Positions 1 to 5,261 of a DNA stretch of 5,261 bases are shown one piece after another. Within the stretch, counting starts at the first letter, position 1. Each line of letters starts with the position of its first letter. The DNA is from Helicobacteraceae bacterium (GTDB lineage Bacteria > Campylobacterota > Campylobacteria > Campylobacterales > Sulfurimonadaceae), in NCBI GenBank assembly GCA_947497635.1, contig CANMHZ010000103.1:1-5261 (forward strand). Direction: 5' to 3'. Made by a program: the position numbers and the translations under genes. The notes under the pieces are model-generated. The model was not told the DNA's origin and made no database searches. It was given only the letters and a program-made list of their open reading frames with translations.

Positions 1-2374
1 TAAGAGATGAATAACCAGTACCAAAATCATCAATCGACATACGAATCCCTTGGTTGTGCAAATCATTCATAATTGCAATTGCTTTTTGGGGATCATTCAT
101 CGCAACACCTTCGGTAAGTTCCAATTCCAAATATTCAGGAGGTAATCCAACCTCTTTGAGTATGTTGGTTATTTGAAAAGGTAGATTGGGTACACGAAAC
201 TGAACCGCCGAAAGATTTACCGCCATAATGATGGGATTCATCCCCTCCTCCATCCATCTTTTCGTCTGCTCTACAGCGGTACGAAGCACCCATTCGCCTA
301 TTGCTAAGATCGTCCCATTCTCTTCAGCAATTGGTATAAATTCCGCAGGAGAGATACTACCAAACTCTGGATGTGTCCAGCGCAACAAAGCTTCAGCCCC
401 AATAATAGTTTTATGCTTAGTTGAAAATTGTGGTTGATAATAGAGCTGCAACTGTTTACGCTCCAAGGCATAACTCAGGGCATTGCTCAATTTCAACATA
501 CGAACGGTGTTCTTTTGCATCTCTTCTGTAAAGAAACAAAATCTGTTTCGACCATCTTGTTTTGCACGATACATGGCGGTATCAGCATTTTTATACAGTG
601 TTTCAAACTCAGTTCCATCGGAAGGAAAAAGTGCAATACCAATCGAACCGCTAATTTTGAGTTCATACGCCTCGATTACAAAAGAGGCATTGAATACATT
701 TAAAAGTTTTTGTGCAACTTGAGAAGCACCTAGCATAGAAATATTAGGAAGTAAGATAATAAATTCATCGCCACCGAGTCTCGCAATAGTATCTTCATGA
801 CGGAGTACCGATTTAAGTCGTTTTGATGCTTCTACAAGTAGCTGATCTCCTGTATTGTGTCCTAATGAGTCATTAATGTCTTTAAAATGATCCAAATCTA
901 GGAACATGATAGCGACTTCATTTTTATGGCGCGATGAAAGGCTCAGTAGCTCTTTAATACGAATATCGAGCTGATTACGATTTGGAAGAGATGTGAGCGA
1001 ATCAAAATTTGCCAAATAGCTAATTTTTTCTTCATTTTCTTTTCGTTCGGTAATATCTTCACCTGATGTTAGAATGCCGATCACCTTTCCATCTTGATCA
1101 TACAATGTGCTATTGCGCCATCCAATTAGATGTTCTTTTCCATCTTTTGCAAGTACTAGATTTTCGAAATAAATAATACTGTTTTGCTCTTTTTGAAGTA
1201 AAGAATCAGCTACACTAGCAACACTATTTTGGCAGCGTAAGGGGGTGAAATTCTCAGCCCAATTTTTACCTATAATCTCCTCTGCCGTGTATCCTAAAAT
1301 TTCACATCCGTAGCGATTAATCTGTTTGACATTTTTATTCAGATCCAGCACCAAAATCATAACACCGACGATATCAAGATAATTTTGAGCCGTCTCTTTC
1401 TCAGCTTTTAGGGCAATTTCGGCATTTTTACGTGTCGTTATTTCTTCATACAAGCCAATAACACCAACCACTTTGTTGTGTTTATCATACAATGGAACTT
1501 TGGAGGTACTAAGCCAAATAATACTTCCATCCGTTGTTGTCTGCTGTTCTTCAAAGAAGAGTTTTGGAATACATGACTCCATTACTTGAAAATCATCGGC
1601 ACGATAAAGCTTAGCTTGATCACTCCAACAAAGCTGAAAGTCATTTTTACCGATAATATTTGCGGAATTAACTTCTCCAGCATCCTTAGCAAAAACAAGG
1701 TTACAACCTAAATAATTTAAATCTTTATCTTTCCAAAAAATACGTACAGGCGAGGTATCAATTACAGACATCAAAAGATTATTGGTTTCAGCTAAACTGT
1801 TTTCTAATTCTTGATGTTTGCGTAATTCATACATCAACTGCAACGTGTTATTCGATAATTTTTCATAAATAGATAAAATAAGGTCAACAAGAGTACGCGT
1901 AAAACCACTCATAGTCTCTTTGGCTTGTTTTGTTGCATCCTCTATATCCATACCGGATTGGAGCGCCAAAACAATGTATGCCATAAATCTATCTGTTTCC
2001 AAGATATGCGAAGCAAGCCAACGAACCAAAAAGCCTAAAGTTTCTTGGGCAATTTCTGCCGTAGTGCGCGTATTCTGTTCTATTTTTAACTCAATAACGG
2101 TGTCAATAAATGTTTTATGAACTTCCTTATGCTGTGTTAGCATAGAATCGTTTGGAAAATATTCCGACCAAATTATTTCTTCGGTCTGAAAATGATAAAT
2201 AGTGTAATCTAATAATTCAGTGAAAATATCATTAAGTTTGGATGATTGAGACTCACAGGCGACTTCTTGTGCTAAAAGATTTAGCAATTCAACAAGACGG
2301 CAATGTTGCTCATCTATTGCAGATATACCAACATTGAAATGGTTATCCCAAGGAAAAATATCAATCGGTTTCAT
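1..2374 (-). CDS. Bacteriohemerythrin-PAS-PAS-GGDEF-EAL c-di-GMP signalling protein (C-terminus beyond window)
   Basis: Predicted cytoplasmic oxygen/redox-sensing c-di-GMP enzyme; 791 codons are open to the left edge with no stop. Residues 1-130 are a bacteriohemerythrin domain with the full set of di-iron ligands in family spacing: H24 (DEQH), H61 and E65, H82 and H86, H123 and D128. A helical linker (about 131-197) leads to PAS1 (about 198-315, ending EEITTRK) and PAS2 (about 329-444, ending EDITERK). The GGDEF domain (about 453-615) has an intact RLGGDEF active site (G534-F538) and an RHED inhibitory I-site (R525-D528). The EAL domain (from about 630) shows EALLR at 661-665, N720, ELTE at 752-755 and DDFGTGYSSL at 782-791. 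Its later catalytic Lys, Glu and Gln lie outside the window. No membrane segment is seen. The ATG at 2374 is chosen because it is preceded by AAGGAG and gives a full hemerythrin N-terminus. As seen, both cyclase and phosphodiesterase could be active. It is the last gene visible in the operon, 28 nt after the diguanylate cyclase. Confident on domains; the gas ligand (O2 or NO) and net activity are inferred. Confidence 0.95.
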   Translation of the reverse strand, partial: MKPIDIFPWDNHFNVGISAIDEQHCRLVELLNLLAQEVACESQSSKLNDIFTELLDYTIYHFQTEEIIWSEYFPNDSMLTQHKEVHKTFIDTVIELKIEQNTRTTAEIAQETLGFLVRWLASHILETDRFMAYIVLALQSGMDIEDATKQAKETMSGFTRTLVDLILSIYEKLSNNTLQLMYELRKHQELENSLAETNNLLMSVIDTSPVRIFWKDKDLNYLGCNLVFAKDAGEVNSANIIGKNDFQLCWSDQAKLYRADDFQVMESCIPKLFFEEQQTTTDGSIIWLSTSKVPLYDKHNKVVGVIGLYEEITTRKNAEIALKAEKETAQNYLDIVGVMILVLDLNKNVKQINRYGCEILGYTAEEIIGKNWAENFTPLRCQNSVASVADSLLQKEQNSIIYFENLVLAKDGKEHLIGWRNSTLYDQDGKVIGILTSGEDITERKENEEKISYLANFDSLTSLPNRNQLDIRIKELLSLSSRHKNEVAIMFLDLDHFKDINDSLGHNTGDQLLVEASKRLKSVLRHEDTIARLGGDEFIILLPNISMLGASQVAQKLLNVFNASFVIEAYELKISGSIGIALFPSDGTEFETLYKNADTAMYRAKQDGRNRFCFFTEEMQKNTVRMLKLSNALSYALERKQLQLYYQPQFSTKHKTIIGAEALLRWTHPEFGSISPAEFIPIAEENGTILAIGEWVLRTAVEQTKRWMEEGMNPIIMAVNLSAVQFRVPNLPFQITNILKEVGLPPEYLELELTEGVAMNDPQKAIAIMNDLHNQGIRMSIDDFGTGYSSL

Positions 2375-2378
2375 CTGA

Positions 2379-2384
2379 CTCCTT
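2379..2384 (-). promoter_or_regulatory. Ribosome-binding site of the hemerythrin-GGDEF-EAL gene
   Basis: A perfect AAGGAG lies 4 nt before the ATG at 2374 and fixes this start. The gap between the diguanylate cyclase stop and this ATG is only 28 nt. It holds an A-rich stretch and this site, with no room for a separate promoter and no terminator hairpin, so co-transcription is expected. Confidence 0.8.
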
Positions 2385-2402
2385 ATAGCTTTTTTTGAAA
2401 TA

Positions 2403-3176
2403 TTATAACTCACATTGACGTGATTTATGCGCATACATTGCTTTGTCTGCTGTTGAAATGACTGTTTCTGCATCGGATCCATGGGTAAAAGTAGCTATAC
2501 CGTATGAAAAAGTAATTTTAAAATTATACGAATCCGATTTAAACGAAATTTTATTCCAATACGCCAACATCTTTTTCATTTTCATCTCAATTGCATGAAG
2601 GGATTGATGCTGATCAAAAATAAGAAAAAATTCATCCCCACCATAGCGAATGACCCTTCCCCCACTCTCTTTAAGTTTTAAGGCAACGTGGGTAAGGACT
2701 TTGTCCCCAATTAGGTGACCATACGTATCATTAATCTCTTTGAAGCGATTGAGATCAATCAAAACTAAAGTGCCATTTCCGCGAAGATGAAGCTTGTCAT
2801 GATCGGTTAAATACGTATCGTCAAACCATTTACGGTTATAGCTTTTTGTTAATGGATCTTCATACACGATTTTTTGAAGCGCATAGATTTCTTCACGAAG
2901 TTTTTGAGTTTCCAAAATAACCTCTTGCAGGCGTTCCATATTATTGTCTTTCATGGCAATAAGAGCTTGATCGCTAAATTCACATATCAATACGATGTGT
3001 CGTATCATTTTCTCATCAAGCATCTCTTTTGCAAAGATGTCTTCAGCTCGAAGTTCTATATTATGTTGTTTTGCAATCTCTGCATATATTTTTCCATACT
3101 GCACTGGAAAAACGATGGGAATAGACTCAATAGTTTTCTTGGTGGCATCCGTGATTGTACGATGGACTTTATTCAT
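2403..3176 (-). CDS. GGDEF diguanylate cyclase with an unassigned helical N-terminal domain
   Basis: Predicted to make c-di-GMP from two GTP in the cytoplasm; 257 residues, complete. Residues 1-100 look all-helical, have no transmembrane segment and match no domain I can name. Residues 80-104 have a coiled-coil-like pattern running into the catalytic domain, as expected for a dimerising linker. The GGDEF domain (about 105-257) begins with DPLT (107-110) and YNR (113-115). It carries the metal-binding D141 in LIDLNRF, the NDTYGHLIGD stretch (149-158), the active-site motif RYGGDEFF (177-184) and the late motif ADKAMYAHK (243-251). The catalytic signature is intact, so activity is likely. At the place of the RxxD inhibitory site the residues are ESGG (170-173), so canonical product inhibition appears absent. 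The start lies 11 nt after the MCP stop with a good ribosome-binding site. Its position directly after the chemoreceptor suggests that the two are made together and may work together; that is inference. Confidence 0.94.
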   Translation of the reverse strand: MNKVHRTITDATKKTIESIPIVFPVQYGKIYAEIAKQHNIELRAEDIFAKEMLDEKMIRHIVLICEFSDQALIAMKDNNMERLQEVILETQKLREEIYALQKIVYEDPLTKSYNRKWFDDTYLTDHDKLHLRGNGTLVLIDLNRFKEINDTYGHLIGDKVLTHVALKLKESGGRVIRYGGDEFFLIFDQHQSLHAIEMKMKKMLAYWNKISFKSDSYNFKITFSYGIATFTHGSDAETVISTADKAMYAHKSRQCEL

Positions 3177-3181
3177 ATATA

Positions 3182-3189
3182 CTCACCTT
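3182..3189 (-). promoter_or_regulatory. Ribosome-binding site of the diguanylate cyclase, overlapping the MCP stop codon
   Basis: AAGGTGAG sits 5 nt before the ATG at 3176, and its first two bases are the last two of the MCP stop codon (TAAGGTGAG). The cyclase therefore starts where ribosomes finish the chemoreceptor, favouring translational coupling. The site supports the ATG at 3176. Confidence 0.7.
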
Positions 3190-4618
3190 AGCGCCTACTT
3201 TCGATAAGAATAGCATCCATAAGATCAAAAAGTTCTTCACTTGCTACCTCCATTTCGGTAAAGTTACGTATTATGGAATCTCGATTTTCAATAACACGAT
3301 CGGATTCTTCAATGTACATTAGATTCTCATGAACTTTTGTGTGTACAATTGCATGTGGTTTTTCAAGTAAACGATAGGTAGAAAGCCTGCCAAACCGTTC
3401 TTTTCCTTTTCCAACTTCATACCATTTACCCAAGCGGCAGTTGTGATGATCTGCAAATTGTCCTTTAGCTTTACCTTCAAAAACAGAGCTGAACGCATTG
3501 GATTTAAAGACAATATGATCTATTTTAGCCAGTGTTATAAAAGTTGAATTTTCAATATTTTCAGCCTGATTAGCGGTTTCAAGGGCGTTTTTATTGAACA
3601 TATGCAGCGTATCTCTAAAAGTCATAATAGTGGAGCTCGACTCACCTGCAATTGTATTCATCGATTCAGAATTATTTTGAATGTCAGAGGAATCTTGTTG
3701 CAATGTTTGAATTGACATACTGATTTCGGTGGTTGCTTTTTGGGTTCGTTCAGCCAATTTTCGTACTTCGTCTGCTACGACAGCAAACCCTCGTCCGTGT
3801 TCTCCCGCACGTGCTGCTTCAATTGCGGCATTAAGGGCGAGAAGATTGGTTTGATCAGCTATATCTTTGATGAGATTTACTACAGAGGATATTTCATTTG
3901 TTTTGTCATTAAGAGTAATAATGGCATCATTGGAAATTTGTATCAGTTCTAGCAATGAAGAAAGTTTAGTGATAATATCTTCAAGCTCTACAACCGTTTG
4001 ACTTGAATTATCAGCGGTTGATTTACTTTTTTCTACAATGACATCAAGTTGAGCGATATTTGTAATTAGATCTTTTTGAATAACACCCAATCCCCCAGAG
4101 ACTCCTTGCCCTATTCCACTTAACTGCCCGTTGATTGTCGTTCGTTGAATACTTCGATGGCTTTGTTCCATCGCATCGATACCTTGATTAACAAGCCCAC
4201 AATTATAATTGAATGATCCCACCAATCCTTTGCATATTACTTTACGATGAAACTTATTTTGGCTGGCTTTCGTCACTCCTGCTTTGATTTCACGCATAAA
4301 TATTTCAAGTTGATCAAGTAGATTGTTGGCATTCCATGCTAAGTCGGCAAATTCACCCTTATCAGTTATGTTCGTAATCCGTGATTCAAGTTCCCCTTTG
4401 TGCGCATGGCTTAGAATCGTACCAACACTTCTGACGGTATGTTGTGCCTCTTTGATATGAACAAACATGAACCAAGCAATGATGAAATTAAATAATGTAA
4501 GCAGTTCAGTCCATTCAAATCCTCTAATAATGATTCCAATCAATAACGATAGTGTAAAAATACCAAGTGCCACAAGATTGAGATATTGCGCTTTAGAGAG
4601 CGAGGATAAATTCTTCAT
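3188..4618 (-). CDS. Methyl-accepting chemotaxis protein, sensorless membrane anchor with C-terminal CZB domain (CetA-like)
   Basis: Chemoreceptor that would control CheA/CheW kinase activity and hence flagellar switching; 476 residues, complete. Two hydrophobic helices (about 11-32 and 37-55) are joined by only a few residues, so there is no periplasmic ligand-binding domain. A HAMP-like region follows (about 55-112), then a helical region (113-200). The cytoplasmic signalling domain has the conserved hairpin tip at about 253-291 (ADQTNLLALNAAIEAARAG, then HGRGFAVVADEVRKLAERT). Residues about 362-430 form a CZB domain with the 3His/1Cys zinc set: H368, C394 in CRLGKWY, and H422 and H426 in PHAIVH. 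Without an ectodomain, input must come from the membrane, the zinc site or a partner. The Aer-type PAS protein encoded just upstream, overlapping by 26 nt, is the obvious partner, as in Campylobacter CetA/CetB. The C-terminus (ESRR) has no CheR-tethering pentapeptide. The ATG at 4618 has AAAAAGG 8 nt upstream; no other Met precedes the helices. Confidence 0.95.
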   Translation of the reverse strand: MKNLSSLSKAQYLNLVALGIFTLSLLIGIIIRGFEWTELLTLFNFIIAWFMFVHIKEAQHTVRSVGTILSHAHKGELESRITNITDKGEFADLAWNANNLLDQLEIFMREIKAGVTKASQNKFHRKVICKGLVGSFNYNCGLVNQGIDAMEQSHRSIQRTTINGQLSGIGQGVSGGLGVIQKDLITNIAQLDVIVEKSKSTADNSSQTVVELEDIITKLSSLLELIQISNDAIITLNDKTNEISSVVNLIKDIADQTNLLALNAAIEAARAGEHGRGFAVVADEVRKLAERTQKATTEISMSIQTLQQDSSDIQNNSESMNTIAGESSSTIMTFRDTLHMFNKNALETANQAENIENSTFITLAKIDHIVFKSNAFSSVFEGKAKGQFADHHNCRLGKWYEVGKGKERFGRLSTYRLLEKPHAIVHTKVHENLMYIEESDRVIENRDSIIRNFTEMEVASEELFDLMDAILIESRR

Positions 4619-5081
4619 ACGAAAGACCTTTTTGTTGAAGTAATGCAGTTAAGCGTTGCTGAGATGCAGAAACTCCGCCTGATTTTTCGGCACGCAGTAG
4701 CTCTGAGTACAAGGGTTTAATAACATTTAATGCATGATCTGTCGGTTTTCGGCGCACAGAGTGAAATCCAATAATTCTGCCGTCATTGTCCGTGGATGGT
4801 GTAACATGGGCAAAAACCCAATAATAATCACCCTGTTTTGTCTTATTTACAACATACGCAAAAATCTCTTCACCGCTTTTGATTGTTTCCCAAAGCAATT
4901 TAAAGATGAGTGCGGGCATCTCAGAGTTACGGAGGATATTATGCGGTGCACCAAGAAGCTCTTTCTCACTGTAACCAGATATTGTGATAAATAAATCATT
5001 CCCATACGTAATTTTTCCGTTTAAATCAGTTTTTGAGACAATAAATTCATTATCATGAAACGTTAATTCTGCACCTGACAT
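4593..5081 (-). CDS. Aer/CetB-type PAS domain protein, probable FAD-binding redox sensor
   Basis: A 162-residue soluble protein, complete, made of a single PAS domain (about 10-112) and a helical tail. The PAS matches the redox-sensing fold of E. coli Aer: PHNILRNSEMP (46-56), LLWETIKSG (62-70) with W64 at the position of the conserved Aer tryptophan, VVNKTKQGDYYWV (77-89), VTPS (93-96), then the HSVRRKPTD and KPLYSELL stretches (107-129) equivalent to Aer's post-PAS linker. Aer PAS domains bind FAD and report electron-transport or oxygen status. FAD binding here is inferred from similarity. There is no membrane segment, HAMP or signalling domain of its own, so it probably docks on the MCP encoded immediately downstream, reproducing Aer as two chains; Campylobacter CetB is of similar size and design. 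Its ATG overlaps the stop of the upstream EAL gene (TAATG) and has AAGGAG 5 nt before it. Family is confident; the cofactor and partner are inferred. Confidence 0.92.
   Translation of the reverse strand: MSGAELTFHDNEFIVSKTDLNGKITYGNDLFITISGYSEKELLGAPHNILRNSEMPALIFKLLWETIKSGEEIFAYVVNKTKQGDYYWVFAHVTPSTDNDGRIIGFHSVRRKPTDHALNVIKPLYSELLRAEKSGGVSASQQRLTALLQQKGLSYEEFILAL
4627..4633 (-). promoter_or_regulatory. Ribosome-binding site of the MCP, inside the PAS gene
   Basis: AAAAAGG lies 8 nt before the MCP ATG at 4618 and within the last codons of the PAS gene, which ends at 4593. The 26-nt overlap in a different frame means that ribosomes finishing the PAS protein pass through the MCP start, a typical arrangement for coupled production of partner proteins. 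Confidence 0.6.
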
Positions 5082-5261
5082 TAATACTCCTTAGTTTGGT
5101 TGTTTTTATAAAATATTTCAAACTCATCTGCCGCAATGGGGCGGGAAATTAAGTAGCCTTGAATATAGTCGCATCCTATACTCTTGAGATAATCTTTCTG
5201 TCCCACTGTTTCTACCCCTTCTGCAATCACTTGAATTTCCAATTTATGCGCCATAGCGATA
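5081..5261 (-). CDS. EAL-domain c-di-GMP phosphodiesterase, C-terminal end only
   Basis: The last 59 codons of a gene whose start lies beyond the right edge. The fragment reads as the end of an EAL domain, which hydrolyses c-di-GMP to pGpG. It shows IAEGVET (12-18 of the visible part), carrying the catalytic-base-region glutamate E14, then DYIQGYLISRPI (31-42) with the conserved Gln of the QGY motif. The chain stops about 17 residues after that motif, normal for an EAL domain at the very C-terminus. Conserved active-site residues in the visible part are kept, so activity is plausible. Whether GGDEF, PAS or hemerythrin domains precede it cannot be seen. The TAA stop shares one base with the ATG of the PAS gene, placing it in the same operon. 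It is a separate gene from the EAL protein at the left edge. Confidence 0.9.
   Translation of the reverse strand, partial: IAMAHKLEIQVIAEGVETVGQKDYLKSIGCDYIQGYLISRPIAADEFEIFYKNNQTKEY
5087..5092 (-). promoter_or_regulatory. Ribosome-binding site of the PAS gene, inside the EAL gene
   Basis: A perfect AAGGAG is encoded by the Lys-Glu codons just before the final Tyr and stop of the EAL gene, 5 nt before the PAS ATG at 5081. Together with the TAATG stop/start overlap, this indicates termination-reinitiation coupling between the phosphodiesterase and the PAS sensor. Confidence 0.75.

Noticed and set aside
228..722. Plus-strand open frames of 69 to 91 codons.
   Set aside because: They lie antisense to the EAL and GGDEF coding regions, whose motifs are unmistakable, and show no recognisable protein features.
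1920..2120. Plus-strand open frame of 66 codons.
   Set aside because: It is antisense to the hemerythrin domain and its linker in the large c-di-GMP protein; no supporting ribosome-binding site or protein family.
2375..2402. The 28-nt gap between the cyclase and the hemerythrin gene as a terminator or promoter site.
   Set aside because: It contains a short A-run and the AAGGAG site but no inverted repeat, and it is too short for a full promoter.
2874..3207. Plus-strand open frames of 105 and 70 codons.
   Set aside because: They are antisense to the N-terminal region of the diguanylate cyclase. Their hydrophobic, phenylalanine-rich composition is what is expected opposite Lys- and Glu-rich helices.
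3319..3513. Minus-strand open frame of 64 codons inside the MCP.
   Set aside because: It is an out-of-frame shadow of the CZB region, whose zinc ligands are encoded in the MCP frame.
4593..4640. The PAS/MCP overlap could be a frameshift splitting a single Aer-type gene, or a programmed frameshift at the A-rich CAACAAAAAGG.
   Set aside because: The MCP has its own ATG and ribosome-binding site, the PAS protein has a natural length close to CetB, and a separate two-gene precedent exists. Fusion would need a +1 shift, and the A-run is not in the usual slippery phase in the PAS frame.
4734..4994. Plus-strand open frame of 86 codons.
   Set aside because: It is antisense to the PAS domain, which matches the Aer family; no independent evidence for a gene.
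1..5261. The EAL pieces at the two ends could be halves of one gene interrupted by an inserted cassette.
   Set aside because: The left piece ends before the catalytic Lys and the right piece begins near AEGVET. The left piece is the 5' part of a gene transcribed leftwards, downstream of everything else, and it simply runs off the edge. The right piece is the 3' end of an upstream gene. No insertion-sequence ends, inverted repeats or target duplications are seen.

Overview
All genes in this window lie on the minus strand and are packed tightly. Read in the direction of transcription (right to left), there are five: (1) the last 59 codons of an EAL-domain c-di-GMP phosphodiesterase; (2) a 162-residue Aer/CetB-type PAS protein; (3) a 476-residue membrane-anchored methyl-accepting chemotaxis protein (MCP) with no periplasmic sensor and a C-terminal zinc-binding CZB domain; (4) a 257-residue GGDEF diguanylate cyclase; (5) a large bacteriohemerythrin-PAS-PAS-GGDEF-EAL protein that runs off the left edge inside its EAL domain. 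The gene junctions are a 1-nt TAATG overlap, a 26-nt overlap, an 11-nt gap and a 28-nt gap. Each start has a purine-rich ribosome-binding site. This is very probably one operon whose promoter and terminator both lie outside the window.

The organism is most likely a Campylobacterota (epsilonproteobacterial) free-living motile microaerophile or sulfur oxidiser of the Sulfurimonas/Sulfuricurvum/Arcobacter kind. This is inferred from the moderately AT-rich sequence, the split PAS + MCP arrangement reminiscent of Campylobacter CetB/CetA, the CZB chemoreceptor, and the hemerythrin-PAS-GGDEF-EAL architecture. The genus cannot be fixed from the sequence alone.

Functionally, the genes read as a redox/oxygen-responsive behavioural module. 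The PAS protein (probable FAD redox sensor) plus the sensorless MCP would form a two-piece Aer-like energy-taxis receptor. The CZB domain adds a zinc/thiol-based cytoplasmic input. The diguanylate cyclase, the hemerythrin GGDEF-EAL protein and the upstream EAL protein would set c-di-GMP levels, tying oxygen or redox state to the choice between swimming and attachment. The sequence shows the domains directly; the joint circuit is inference from gene order.

No RNA gene, mobile element, CRISPR array or notable repeat was found, and no non-coding stretch exceeds 28 nt. The plus-strand open frames are shadows of these minus-strand genes.
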